A stretch of DNA of 53,500 nt. It comes from an uncultured Alphaproteobacteria bacterium (GTDB lineage: Bacteria; Pseudomonadota; Alphaproteobacteria; HIMB59; GCA-002718135). Below are positions 10,435 to 24,397 of this stretch, in pieces (positions within the stretch are counted from its first letter, which is position 1; every line of letters begins with the position of its first letter). Position numbers and translations under genes: made by a program. The notes below the pieces were generated by a model. The model was not told the DNA's origin. It ran no database searches and saw only the letters and a program-made list of their open reading frames with translations. The stretch is taken from the NCBI GenBank assembly GCA_902567855.1, contig CACFOQ010000009.1:1-53500 (forward strand), in the 5' to 3' direction.

Positions 10435-11037
10435 TTAATTTATTAATTTTTGATAGCTACTTTCGTTTTGATTTTTTAGAATAACATTTAATTCCTTCAA
10501 GCTATAATTTACATTTTTCAACATTGAATTAAACTCTGATCTTTTTGTGACAACTATAGATATGTCAGCTACTAAAAGGTCAATTACATAATATCTCTCT
10601 TTAGATTTTTTTACTCTCCAAGTAACAATAAGACTACCTGTATCATTATATATTTCCATATCTATTAATGTAACTTGATTTTTTGAGTCATATAGAGAAT
10701 TTATAAGGGAATATTTTTGATCAGAATAACCTTGCATCATTGAAGCTATGTTTAGAGCTAAATGTCTTTTAAAAAATTTAATATATTCTTTTTTTGTATT
10801 CTTATTTGCATTTTTCCATGAGTCTCCTGCAACAAATTTAGCAATACCTGTACCAGCAAAATTATAATTTATAGTATCTTCTATCATTAGAAATCTTGTT
10901 TCATTTGACATACTTTCATTTTTGTAAGCATCTAAAATAATATCTATTTCTTTTTTTAGCCATTTTGACGCTTCTTGAGCCATAGACTGACTTGGTAAGA
11001 TTAAGGACAAAAAAATTACAAAATATAATATTCTCAT
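10435..11037 (-). CDS. mlaC: MlaC-type periplasmic phospholipid-binding protein
   Basis: A 200-residue member of the MlaC/Ttg2D family, which carries phospholipids across the periplasm between the outer-membrane MlaA complex and the inner-membrane MlaFEDB transporter. A signal peptide is visible (hydrophobic residues 3-17, likely cleavage after SMA at ~20). The rest shows family hallmarks such as FAGTGIAKFVAGDSWKNA, a FKRHLALNIASMM helix, and a strand-rich LIVTWRVKKSKERYYVIDLLV segment. It lies 8 bases downstream of mlaA in the same orientation. The mlaFED genes are not in this window. Confidence 0.88.
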   Translation of the reverse strand: MRILYFVIFLSLILPSQSMAQEASKWLKKEIDIILDAYKNESMSNETRFLMIEDTINYNFAGTGIAKFVAGDSWKNANKNTKKEYIKFFKRHLALNIASMMQGYSDQKYSLINSLYDSKNQVTLIDMEIYNDTGSLIVTWRVKKSKERYYVIDLLVADISIVVTKRSEFNSMLKNVNYSLKELNVILKNQNESSYQKLIN

Positions 11038-11045
11038 AAAAAAAA

Positions 11046-11831
11046 TTATTCAAATTCAATACTGATTAAAGGAAGAGGAGTTTCTGATTTATCATCTAAA
11101 TTTAAAACAGCTGCTTTTCGATTTTGGTAATAAGAACTGCGAACAGCAGCATAATAATCAATAGAATTATTTCTCAAAGCATTTACTTCATCAATTATTT
11201 TTGATCTTTGATCTATTGCATTGGTAGCTGTTCTAAGGGGAAGTAGCCATGCCTCGCCCTCTCTTACTGCATAAGCATTTATCGGATCTGTAGTGTAAGT
11301 TAAAATCATTCCTGCTGTATCTCTAACATTTGAAGGTCCAAATATTGGAAGAACAATATAAAAACCATCTCCAACTCCCCAAGTCGCTAAAGTTTGTCCA
11401 AAATCTTCTTGCGTTTGTTCTAAACCTATTTTTTCAGCAACATCAATTAAACCAAATAACCCTGCTGTAGTATTAACAATAAATCTACCTGAAGACTCCG
11501 CAGCATTTTTACCTTGTCCTTGCAAAAGTTGATTGACAACAACAAGAGGCAATTTTAAATTATTTAAAAAATTACCTATTCCAGATTGTACTGGGGCAGG
11601 GAGCTTTTTATAACCTTTTGCTGCAGGTTCTAAAATAATCTTATCAGCAAAATTGTTAAAACTAAAAATAGCTCTATTGACTGGTTCTAATGGATCAAAA
11701 ATTTCATCTTCATAATTACCAGTATTAAAATCAGCGGAATCAGTACTAACATTATCAGATTCAGAAGCTATAATATTAGAGGCAAAAATTGAAATAAAGA
11801 TAATAAAGATGAGGTTCTTATAAAATTTCAT
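11046..11831 (-). CDS. mlaA: MlaA/VacJ-family outer-membrane lipid asymmetry protein
   Basis: MlaA removes mislocalised phospholipids from the outer leaflet of the outer membrane. The 261-residue protein has a signal sequence (residues ~4-22) and the family signature DPLEPVNRAIFSFN near residue 46. Conserved blocks follow: SGIGNFLNNLKLPLVVVNQLLQG, GRFIVNTTAGLFGLIDVA and QTLATWGVGDGFYIVLPIFGPS. No cysteine lipobox follows the signal sequence, so unlike the E. coli lipoprotein this one is probably cleaved by signal peptidase I. It is first of a two-gene set with mlaC and diverges from uvrD across 59 bases. Confidence 0.92.
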   Translation of the reverse strand: MKFYKNLIFIIFISIFASNIIASESDNVSTDSADFNTGNYEDEIFDPLEPVNRAIFSFNNFADKIILEPAAKGYKKLPAPVQSGIGNFLNNLKLPLVVVNQLLQGQGKNAAESSGRFIVNTTAGLFGLIDVAEKIGLEQTQEDFGQTLATWGVGDGFYIVLPIFGPSNVRDTAGMILTYTTDPINAYAVREGEAWLLPLRTATNAIDQRSKIIDEVNALRNNSIDYYAAVRSSYYQNRKAAVLNLDDKSETPLPLISIEFE

Positions 11832-11890
11832 AATAAGTATTAAATTATCGTTAGACTATATAAATATATATCAATAAATATAACATAAAT

Positions 11891-16956
<5,066 letters not shown>

Positions 16957-16992
16957 TTAAATTTTATATATATGTAAAGGTAGTTAATTTGA

Positions 16993-17742
16993 ATGAAATT
17001 TATAAATAAATATAAATCAGTTAATTTTAATTTAAGGAAAAAAGGCCATAAAATTAAATATGTAATTCTACATTATACAGCAATAAAGTCTGATTATAAG
17101 GCAATTCAGCACTTAATAGATAAAAAGAATAAAGTTAGTAGTCACTTTTTAATTAACAAAAAAGGAAAAATTTTTAGTTTAGTAGATTTAAAAAAAAGAG
17201 CCTGGCATGCTGGTAAATCTTTTTGGAAGGGAGATAGAGACATTAATTCAGATTCAATTGGAATAGAGCTAGATAATACTGGCCATTACTTAAATTTTGA
17301 AAAATACACAAAAAAACAAATAGATTCTTTAATTAAATTGTTAAATTTTTTGAAGAAAAAATATGATATTGATAATTTAAATTTTTTAGGTCATTCTGAT
17401 ATATCACCATATCGAAAAAATGATCCTGGAGAGAAATTTCCTTGGAAAAAATTATTTAAATATAATTTAGGATTTCTTCCTTATAAATTAACTGAAAGAG
17501 AATATATAAAAATTAAAAAGAAATTAAATTTAAACAAAAATAAATCTTTAAATCAAAAAGTTATATATATGCTTTCAAATATAGGTTATGATATCTCTCA
17601 AATAGAAGAAAATAAAAAAAATTTTTTTTTATTAATCAGGGCATACCAAATGCATTTCAGACAAAAGTTAGTAAATGGGAAATTAGATAAAGAGACTTTG
17701 AAAATGATAGTTAGCCATTTTAATCAAACATTGACCATTTAA
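16993..17742 (+). CDS. N-acetylmuramoyl-L-alanine amidase, AmpD/AmiD type with peptidoglycan-binding tail
   Basis: Zinc amidase that cleaves the bond between N-acetylmuramic acid and the stem peptide, in cell-wall recycling or turnover. The 249-residue protein has an Amidase_2 domain (residues ~20-160) with probable zinc ligands His27 (VILHYTA), His134 (LGHSDISP) and Asp144 (NDPGEKFPW). Internal family features are SSHFLI and DSIGIELDNTGH. Residues ~175-245 form a PG_binding_1-like helical domain. No signal peptide or lipobox is visible from this start, favouring a cytoplasmic AmpD-like role, though export cannot be excluded. The rnpB promoter overlaps its last codons. Confidence 0.88.
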   Translation: MKFINKYKSVNFNLRKKGHKIKYVILHYTAIKSDYKAIQHLIDKKNKVSSHFLINKKGKIFSLVDLKKRAWHAGKSFWKGDRDINSDSIGIELDNTGHYLNFEKYTKKQIDSLIKLLNFLKKKYDIDNLNFLGHSDISPYRKNDPGEKFPWKKLFKYNLGFLPYKLTEREYIKIKKKLNLNKNKSLNQKVIYMLSNIGYDISQIEENKKNFFLLIRAYQMHFRQKLVNGKLDKETLKMIVSHFNQTLTI

Positions 17743-17759
17743 ACTTTTTATTTTATCAT
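17731..17759 (+). promoter_or_regulatory. Sigma-70 promoter of rnpB
   Basis: TTGACC (17731-17736) and TATCAT (17754-17759) are separated by exactly 17 bases. The -10 ends 8 bases before the predicted RNase P RNA 5' end at about 17768. The -35 lies within the last codons of the preceding amidase gene. Confidence 0.7.
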
Positions 17760-17767
17760 GCCAATTG

Positions 17768-18110
17768 AGATGGTGCGATGATCGCTTGATTTATCAAGAG
17801 GAAAGTCCGGGCTCCACTGGAAAATAAAACCAGGTAACACCTGGCAAGTGAAAGCTTAGGGAAAGTGCAACAGAAAACAAACCGCCTATGAATTTAGGCA
17901 AGGGTGAAAAGGTAAGGTAAGAGCTTACCGCGATATTGGTAACAATATTGGCATTGAAAACCCTTTTAGGAGCAAGGCCAAATAGGAGTAACGCTATATT
18001 CCAGTAAAGTTACTCGGGTAGGCTGCTTGAGGCAAATGGTGACATTTGTTCTAGATTAATGATCATCAGATTTTTAATTAAATTTACAGAACCCGGCTTA
18101 TGCACCATCT
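17768..18110 (+). ncRNA. rnpB: RNase P RNA, bacterial type A
   Basis: Catalytic RNA that trims tRNA 5' leaders. Its ends pair in helix P1: AGATGGTGC at 17768-17776 with GCACCATCT at 18102-18110. The universally conserved cores are present: GAGGAAAGTCCGGGCTCC (CR-I, P4 5' strand) shortly after the start, and ACAGAACCCGGCTTATGCA (CR-V, P4 3' strand) near the end. The intervening GCAACAGAAA and AGGGTGAAA-type segments fit the type A fold. The ~343-base length is in the usual range although the sequence is AT-enriched. rnpB next to mraZ is a common alphaproteobacterial arrangement. Confidence 0.95.
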
Positions 18111-18171
18111 TTTACTTCATCTTTAATATTTAATAAGAACATATATAGAACAAATTATCTTTATTATCCTT

Positions 18172-18207
18172 ACCCATTGACGCCCATAATTTCCCATGAT
18201 AACCCAA
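18172..18207 (+). promoter_or_regulatory. MraZ operator: four 10-bp-phased CCCA/TGGG repeats
   Basis: CCCA occurs at 18173, 18183, 18193 and 18203, an exact 10-base period over four copies (TGGG on the minus strand), ending 27 bases before the mraZ ATG. MraZ is known to bind arrays of TGGGN repeats with 5-base spacers in its own promoter, one per subunit face of the ring. The array overlaps a TTGACG (18177-18182), so a bound MraZ ring could block transcription of the whole division and cell-wall operon. The repeat spacing is seen directly; the function is inferred. Confidence 0.8.
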
Positions 18208-18233
18208 ATATAGTTTTTTGGAGTTAGTTTTAT

Positions 18234-18710
18234 ATGAATTTATTTTTATCTGAATTTACAAATAAAGTAGATAAGAAAGGTAGGATTTCTCTACCTTCTA
18301 TTTTTAGAAATGCTCTTCCAAATAATAATAAAAACGAAATTATTTTATATAAATCTATAAAGTTTCATTCAATTGAAGGGTGTAATAGTAAAAGAATAAA
18401 TGAAATAGCAGAAAGAATAAATAAGCTTGATATTTTTTCTGATGATCAGGATGATTTTGCAACCTCTATATTTTCAGAGGTAGTTCCAACTAATTTAGAT
18501 AAAGAAGGAAGGTTTTTGATACCGGAGTCGCTCAAAAAACATGCAAATATATCTTTAGATGCAACATTTATAGGGCAAGGACATTTTTTTCAAATATGGG
18601 AGCCAAAAGCTGCATTAGTAAGAAAAAAACAATCAAGAGAAAGATTATTGAAAGAAAAGAAAACTTTAAGCTCAATAATTTCAAATTTGAAAGTCAAAGA
18701 TGGAAAATAA
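18234..18710 (+). CDS. mraZ: Transcriptional regulator MraZ
   Basis: First gene of the division and wall cluster; a ring-forming DNA-binding regulator of the SpoVT/AbrB fold that represses its own operon in E. coli. The 158-residue protein contains two MraZ half-domains, each with the DxxGR signature: VDKKGRISLP near residue 13 and LDKEGRFLIPESL near residue 87. A GGAG Shine-Dalgarno lies 10 bases before the ATG, and a four-repeat operator lies just upstream. The last 11 bases overlap rsmH. Confidence 0.95.
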   Translation: MNLFLSEFTNKVDKKGRISLPSIFRNALPNNNKNEIILYKSIKFHSIEGCNSKRINEIAERINKLDIFSDDQDDFATSIFSEVVPTNLDKEGRFLIPESLKKHANISLDATFIGQGHFFQIWEPKAALVRKKQSRERLLKEKKTLSSIISNLKVKDGK

Positions 18711-19638
18711 ACACATACCTGTAATGATAGAAGAAGTTAAGTCTTACATTCCTATTAATAAAAAATTAAATATAATTGACGCAACATTTGGAGGCGGTGG
18801 TTATTCAAAGATAATTTTAGAAAACTTTAAAATCGGAAAGTTAATAGCTATAGATCGCGATCCTTTATCTAATTTTTTTGCAAAAAAATTATCTGCAAAA
18901 TATAATAATTTTAAATTAATTAATGGATGTTTTGGAGAAATAGATAACTTAATTGAAAAAGAGAATTTAAATAATACATCACAATTTGATCTAATTATTT
19001 TTGACTTAGGATTATCTACAAACCAGCTAGAAGATCCAAAAAGGGGATTTTCGTTTTTAACAAATAGTCCATTAAATATGGGTATGGGTCATAATAAAAA
19101 AACAGTGTTAGATGTTATAAATAAATATTCAGAAGATCAATTATCAAATATATTTTATAAATTTGGTGAAGAAAAATTTTCTAGAAAAATAGCTAAAAAA
19201 ATAATTAATGCGAGAAAAATAAAAGATATAGAAAGTACCAATGAATTATCAAATATTATTAAGCAAAGTTATAATAAAAAATCTAAAATCGATCCAGCAA
19301 CAAGAACATTTCAAGCTCTTAGAATATATATAAATGATGAGTTAAATGAATTATCAAAAGCATTAGAAAAGAGTTTAAATCTCCTTAAAGTTCAAGGAAA
19401 AATTATAACAGTTTCTTTCCATAGTCTAGAAGATAGACTTGTGAAAGATTTTTTCAACCACAATAGTGGTAAACGATGGCGTTCCTCCCGCCACTATCCG
19501 GAGCTTACTGATGATGGTCCAATCACCTTAAAACTAATCACCAAAAAACCTATTAGGCCATCAGACTTGGAAACAAAAATCAATCCAAGATCTCGTTCAG
19601 CTAAGCTTCGGATAGCAGAAAAAATATCAATTAATTAA
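18700..19638 (+). CDS. rsmH: 16S rRNA (cytosine1402-N4)-methyltransferase
   Basis: Methylates N4 of C1402 in the ribosomal P site using S-adenosylmethionine. The 312-residue protein begins HIPVMIEEVKSYI. It has the SAM-binding motif DATFGGGGYS near residue 28, the FDLGLSTNQLEDPKRGFSF block, KIDPATRTFQALRIYIN, and the C-terminal ISFHSLEDR-like and RSAKLRIAEK signatures. The start lies inside mraZ, with an 11-base overlap indicating coupling. ftsL begins one base after its stop. Confidence 0.96.
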   Translation: MENKHIPVMIEEVKSYIPINKKLNIIDATFGGGGYSKIILENFKIGKLIAIDRDPLSNFFAKKLSAKYNNFKLINGCFGEIDNLIEKENLNNTSQFDLIIFDLGLSTNQLEDPKRGFSFLTNSPLNMGMGHNKKTVLDVINKYSEDQLSNIFYKFGEEKFSRKIAKKIINARKIKDIESTNELSNIIKQSYNKKSKIDPATRTFQALRIYINDELNELSKALEKSLNLLKVQGKIITVSFHSLEDRLVKDFFNHNSGKRWRSSRHYPELTDDGPITLKLITKKPIRPSDLETKINPRSRSAKLRIAEKISIN

Positions 19639-19639
19639 T

Positions 19640-19954
19640 ATGAGATATTATAGTACAATTATCTTTTTATTTTTTTTTAGTATTTTTGCAGTCGTTTTAT
19701 TATTGTATTTTGCAAATATCACTAGGAATATTGAAAAAGAAAATTTTATTTTATTAAGTAAAATAAAAAAATTAGAAGATCAAATTAATATAAATGAAAT
19801 AGAATTAAGTTTTTATAATAGTTATGAATATTTGCTGAAAATGCAAAAAATTTATTTTGAAATTCCTGAAGAAAATTACTTAAATCAAAGAATAAGTTTT
19901 TATAATTTCAAAAATAAAAATTCAGATAGCTTATATACTGTAGGAATCAAGTAA
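19640..19954 (+). CDS. ftsL: Cell division protein FtsL
   Basis: A 104-residue single-pass membrane protein: one hydrophobic segment at about residues 4-24, followed by a coiled-coil-like stretch (NIEKENFILLSKIKKLEDQINI). FtsL joins FtsQ/FtsB to control FtsW-FtsI septal wall synthesis. The sequence is too variable to identify by motif alone. The size, topology and exact position between rsmH and ftsI make the call secure. Confidence 0.85.
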   Translation: MRYYSTIIFLFFFSIFAVVLLLYFANITRNIEKENFILLSKIKKLEDQININEIELSFYNSYEYLLKMQKIYFEIPEENYLNQRISFYNFKNKNSDSLYTVGIK

Positions 19955-19960
19955 TCATAA

Positions 19961-21619
19961 GTGATTATTCAATCTAAAAAATTTAAAATTTTTGACAGTG
20001 ATGCTTTAAAAAAATTTCATAAAAGAATATTTTTCTCTATTATTGTTTTTTTATGTTGTTATTTTTTAGCTGTTTTTAGAATAGCAGATGTAATGATATT
20101 AGAAATTAATTTAAATAAAAACCAAAATTATTCGTTCATTCCAGAAAGAGGCAAAATTTATGATAGAAATGGGCAGTTGTTATCAACTACAGTTAATAGC
20201 CATTCACTTTTTGTTAATGCACAAAAAATTAAAAAAGATAAAAAAATTCTTTCAAAAAAAATATCATCTATAATTAACATTAATGATAAAGAAATATATA
20301 AAAAATTAACTTCTAACAAAAAATTTATTTATTTAAAAAGAAATATTTCACCTAAAGAACATCAAAAGATTATAGAGCTTGGCGAAATTAACCTCCAAAC
20401 TTCAATAGAAAAAAAGAGAATTTATCCTTTTAGAAATATTGGTTCTCATATTATTGGTTATGTTGATGTTGATAATAATGGACTAGCTGGAATTGAAAAA
20501 AGTTATGATGAAAATTTAAAAAAAGGGGAGGATATATATTTAACTCTTAATATTAATTTACAAAACGCTTCAACTAAAGCACTATCAAAAACAATAAATA
20601 AATTTTCAGCAGAATCAGGTTCAATAATCATAATGGATATTGCAAATTCTGAAATATTATCTTTGGTCAATTATCCAGACTTTGATTCTAATAATGTTAA
20701 TCAATCAAATTCTAATCAAAGATTGAATAGAGTTCTCCAGTCTAATTATGAAATGGGATCAACTTTTAAGCCCATAACTGTAGCCATGGGAATTGATTCT
20801 GGAATAATAGATCAAAATATGACTTTTGATGTATCAAAACCAATAAAAAATAAAATTGAGGATTGGGATCCTTGTAATTGTAGTTTAAGTGTTAAAGAAA
20901 TTGTTGTCAGATCTTCTAATATTGGAACTGCGAAAATTGCAGAAAAAATCGGAAAAGATAATCAAATAAATTTTTTTAAAAAAATTGGTTTTTATGAACC
21001 TATTAATATTAAATTAAACGAAGCAGCCAAACCTTTTGGACAACCCTATCATTGGGGAAAAATGGAAACTATGACAATAGGTTATGGACATGGTTTTGCT
21101 GTGACACCTCTGCATTTGGCAGTTGCTTACAGTGGAATGTTAAATAATGGTATTAAAACTGATCCTAAAATAATTATTGATGATAAAATAAAAAATTATA
21201 AAAAAATAATTAACAAAGAAACATCTAGTTATATTTCATATTTATTGAGATCAGTTGTACAAGAAACCAAAATTACTGGACCAAAGGTAAGAATAGAAGG
21301 ATATGACATTGGTGGAAAAACTGGGACAGCTGAATTAATTAATAGTCAAAATGACTATGATAAAGATTTAAATAGAACAATATTTGTCAGTGCTTTTCCA
21401 ATGTCAAATCCAAAGTATCTAATATTAAGTTTTATCGATAAACCAAAAAGAAAAAAAGAAAATAACTACAGTATTACTTCAGCAACAGTAAATGCCCCAT
21501 TGGTAAAAGATATTATAATTAAAATAATAGAGATTTTGAAACTTCCACAAGTAGACAATGAGCATATTCTTAATGCTGCCACATCAATAAAATATAGTCA
21601 AATTAATGCTATTAACTGA
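19961..21619 (+). CDS. ftsI: Septal peptidoglycan transpeptidase FtsI (PBP3)
   Basis: Class B penicillin-binding protein that cross-links septal peptidoglycan with FtsW. The 552 residues comprise a cytoplasmic tail, one membrane segment at ~23-43, a dimerisation domain (PERGKIYDRNGQLLS near 61) and the transpeptidase domain. The active serine is in STFK (Ser267-Lys270), with SSN at 318-320 and KTGT at 453-456. The start is GTG, 6 bases after ftsL. The end overlaps murE by 14 bases. Confidence 0.96.
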   Translation: MIIQSKKFKIFDSDALKKFHKRIFFSIIVFLCCYFLAVFRIADVMILEINLNKNQNYSFIPERGKIYDRNGQLLSTTVNSHSLFVNAQKIKKDKKILSKKISSIININDKEIYKKLTSNKKFIYLKRNISPKEHQKIIELGEINLQTSIEKKRIYPFRNIGSHIIGYVDVDNNGLAGIEKSYDENLKKGEDIYLTLNINLQNASTKALSKTINKFSAESGSIIIMDIANSEILSLVNYPDFDSNNVNQSNSNQRLNRVLQSNYEMGSTFKPITVAMGIDSGIIDQNMTFDVSKPIKNKIEDWDPCNCSLSVKEIVVRSSNIGTAKIAEKIGKDNQINFFKKIGFYEPINIKLNEAAKPFGQPYHWGKMETMTIGYGHGFAVTPLHLAVAYSGMLNNGIKTDPKIIIDDKIKNYKKIINKETSSYISYLLRSVVQETKITGPKVRIEGYDIGGKTGTAELINSQNDYDKDLNRTIFVSAFPMSNPKYLILSFIDKPKRKKENNYSITSATVNAPLVKDIIIKIIEILKLPQVDNEHILNAATSIKYSQINAIN

Positions 21620-23033
21620 AATTCCAAATCATATAAAATGTAAAAAAATTTCTAATTTAAAAAATATTAGTTTTAATAAAGTTTATACTAATTCAAGTTA
21701 TGTTACAAAATCTTCAGTTTTTATTATTGAAAAAAAAACAAGATTAAAAAAAAAATACATCAAAGAAGCAGTAAAAAAAGGCGCTATTGCAATTATATCT
21801 AACGAATTTATTCAAAATCTATCAATAACACAATTCGTAGTATTTGATACTAATCTAAGTTTATTAAATATTTTAAAAAAAATAAAATCAAATAAACCTT
21901 TAAATACAATAGCAATAACTGGAACAAATGGTAAAACTTCAGTTGTTTGGTATATTTCGCAAATATTAAATTATATTAATATTCCCGTAAAAAGTTATGG
22001 AACATTAGGCTATTATATAAATTTAAAAAAAAGATATAGTTCACAGTTAACTACGCCAGATTTTTCAACTTTATATCAAACAGCTTATTCTTCTAAAAAA
22101 AATTTATATAGTTATATTTTTGAAGCTTCAAGCCACTCCTTATCTCAAAATCGAATTAAAAATTTTAAAATAGATACCGCAGCTTTAACAAATATATCTA
22201 GAGATCATCTGGATTATCATAAAGACTTTAAAAAATACAAAGAAGCAAAAATAAAATTATTTTTTAATCATTTAAAAGAAAATGGTTATGCAATTCTAAA
22301 TGACAAGATTAAAGGTATAGAAGTTATCAAAAATAAATTAAAAAAAAAAGTTAGAATTATATCATTTGGCATGCCTAAAAGTGATGTCAGTATTATAAAA
22401 GACAAAAATAGTGTAGCAATTACAATTTTTAAAAAGAAATATTTGATAAAAACTAATTTAAACTCATCTATAGAATTTGAAAATTTAGCATGCGCTGTAG
22501 CTTGTTCTCTATCTATTAATATTAAATCTACAAAAATACTTACTATTTTAAGAAAAATTATTAATCCTCCTGGAAGACTACAAAATGTTTTAAATAATAA
22601 AAATTTTAAAGTTTTCATAGATTATGCTCATACTCCTGAGGCTTTGAAAGAAGTTTTATTAACCAAAACGACTAACGATAAAAAACCAAATATTGTTTTT
22701 GGATGTGGTGGAGATAGAGATAAGGGAAAGCGAAAAAAAATGGGAAAAATAGCAAATCTTTTTGCCAATAGAATATATATAACTGATGACAATCCACGTT
22801 TTGAAAATTCTTCAAAAATTAGACAATCAATTTTAAAGTACTGTAGTAATCGGGCTTTGGAAATTCCTGATCGAAAAAAAGCAATAATAAATGCAATAAA
22901 TGATTTAAAAAAAAATGAGACATTAATCATTGCAGGAAAAGGCCATGAAAGCTCTCAGATTGTAAAAAACATTTCTTATCCATTGGATGATTATAAGGTG
23001 GCAATAAAAGCTTTAAAAAAAAAATATAAATGA
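21606..23033 (+). CDS. murE: UDP-MurNAc-L-Ala-D-Glu:meso-diaminopimelate ligase
   Basis: Adds meso-diaminopimelate to the peptidoglycan precursor in the cytoplasm. The 475-residue Mur ligase has the P-loop GTNGKTS (106-112), the central ISRDHLDYH block and the C-terminal domain. The motif DNPR at 395-398 is the one that selects meso-diaminopimelate over lysine. So the wall is of the usual Gram-negative type. It starts within the end of ftsI and overlaps murF by four bases (ATGA). Confidence 0.96.
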   Translation: MLLTEIPNHIKCKKISNLKNISFNKVYTNSSYVTKSSVFIIEKKTRLKKKYIKEAVKKGAIAIISNEFIQNLSITQFVVFDTNLSLLNILKKIKSNKPLNTIAITGTNGKTSVVWYISQILNYINIPVKSYGTLGYYINLKKRYSSQLTTPDFSTLYQTAYSSKKNLYSYIFEASSHSLSQNRIKNFKIDTAALTNISRDHLDYHKDFKKYKEAKIKLFFNHLKENGYAILNDKIKGIEVIKNKLKKKVRIISFGMPKSDVSIIKDKNSVAITIFKKKYLIKTNLNSSIEFENLACAVACSLSINIKSTKILTILRKIINPPGRLQNVLNNKNFKVFIDYAHTPEALKEVLLTKTTNDKKPNIVFGCGGDRDKGKRKKMGKIANLFANRIYITDDNPRFENSSKIRQSILKYCSNRALEIPDRKKAIINAINDLKKNETLIIAGKGHESSQIVKNISYPLDDYKVAIKALKKKYK

Positions 23034-24397
23034 AAAAATTAACAGAATATTTAATTAACAATTTTGATAAAGTTAAAATTCACAGTAGCTATCTTGATAA
23101 AGGTGATGTTTTTGTTGCATTGGCTGGAAAAAATAATCATGGTAATGATTTCATTCAAGTAGCTATTAAAAAAGGTGCTAAGTATATAATTACAGATCAA
23201 AAACCAGATTTAAATTCTCGTAATAAAAAAATTATAGTAGTAAAAAATTCTTTAAAGTTTTTGAAAGAAATATCAATTAAGAAAAGAAAATTATATAATG
23301 GAAAAGTTATTGGTATTACAGGAAGTATTGGTAAGACTAGTATTAAGGAAAATCTTAAGTTTTTTTTAACTCCATATTTTATTATTTCTGCCTCAATTAA
23401 AAGTTATAATAATTATTTAGGTGTTATTATTTCATTAATAAACTTAAATTTAAAAAGTGATTTTGCAATATTTGAAATAGGTACAAATGATTTCTTTGAA
23501 ATTAGAAGGCTAACTTCTCTTGTCAAGCCATCCCAAGTTATTATTAGCAATATTTATCAAACACATCTTGAAAAATTAATAACTACTAGAAATATTGCTA
23601 TAGAAAAATCTGATATATTTAACCCTAAATATAATTCTCTTACTAAATTATTAATTATACCAAATGAAAAATTAGATGAAAAATTCATTATAAATAAGGC
23701 AAAAAAATCTAATATTAAAAATATAATAAGTATAGGAAAATCATCAAATTCAGATTTAAAGATTCTAAGTTTAAAAAATAAAAAAGATTTAAGTATTAAT
23801 GTTAAAGTAAAAAATGATGAAGAAATTATAAATTTTTATATTAATAAAAGTCAAATACACAGAATTAATAATATAATTTGCTGTCTTGCAATTTTTATTT
23901 ATAACAAAATTAATTTAAGATATTTTACTTCTTTAACAAATGAGATACCTGAAATAGAAGGAAGAGGGAAAATAAATCAAATTAATTTAAATAAGAAAAA
24001 AATTAATTTAATTGATGAATCTTATAATGCAAGTCCGCAATCAATGAAGACATGTATAAGTTATTTTAAAGATATTAAAACAAGAAAAGAACAAAAAAAA
24101 TTATTGATTTTAGGTGATATGAAAGAGTTAGGAGATAATTCTTTAGAATATCATATTGAAATTTTAGAATATCTTGTAACAAAAAAATTAAGTGATGTAA
24201 TTATTTGTGGCGAATTATTAAAAATCGCATTAGATAAAATTTGTAATAAAAATATTTTAAGTATGAATGATATAAATTCAATTATAGAGTTTGCAAAAAA
24301 TAATTTAAATGACAACGATATAGTTTTAATTAAAGGTTCAAATTCTTCAATAACTAGAAACTTAGCTTTAAAACTTTTAGAAAATAGGAGGCCTTAA
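23030..24397 (+). CDS. murF: UDP-MurNAc-tripeptide:D-alanyl-D-alanine ligase
   Basis: Attaches D-Ala-D-Ala to complete the cytoplasmic pentapeptide precursor. The 455-residue protein has the N-terminal MurF domain (DKGDVFVALAGKNNHGNDFI), an ATP-binding GSIGKTS motif near 98-104, the EIGTNDFFEIRRLT block, and the IDESYNASPQSMK and LGDMKELG signatures in the C-terminal half. Start and stop are both closely coupled: an ATGA overlap with murE, and mraY starting at the next base. The mraY ribosome-binding site lies in its last codons. Confidence 0.95.
   Translation: MKKLTEYLINNFDKVKIHSSYLDKGDVFVALAGKNNHGNDFIQVAIKKGAKYIITDQKPDLNSRNKKIIVVKNSLKFLKEISIKKRKLYNGKVIGITGSIGKTSIKENLKFFLTPYFIISASIKSYNNYLGVIISLINLNLKSDFAIFEIGTNDFFEIRRLTSLVKPSQVIISNIYQTHLEKLITTRNIAIEKSDIFNPKYNSLTKLLIIPNEKLDEKFIINKAKKSNIKNIISIGKSSNSDLKILSLKNKKDLSINVKVKNDEEIINFYINKSQIHRINNIICCLAIFIYNKINLRYFTSLTNEIPEIEGRGKINQINLNKKKINLIDESYNASPQSMKTCISYFKDIKTRKEQKKLLILGDMKELGDNSLEYHIEILEYLVTKKLSDVIICGELLKIALDKICNKNILSMNDINSIIEFAKNNLNDNDIVLIKGSNSSITRNLALKLLENRRP
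24386..24391 (+). promoter_or_regulatory. Perfect Shine-Dalgarno deciding the mraY TTG start
   Basis: AGGAGG at 24386-24391, inside the last codons of murF, is 6 bases before the TTG at 24398. Strong Shine-Dalgarno sequences are uncommon in this window, so it supports this weak start codon over later ones. Confidence 0.75.
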
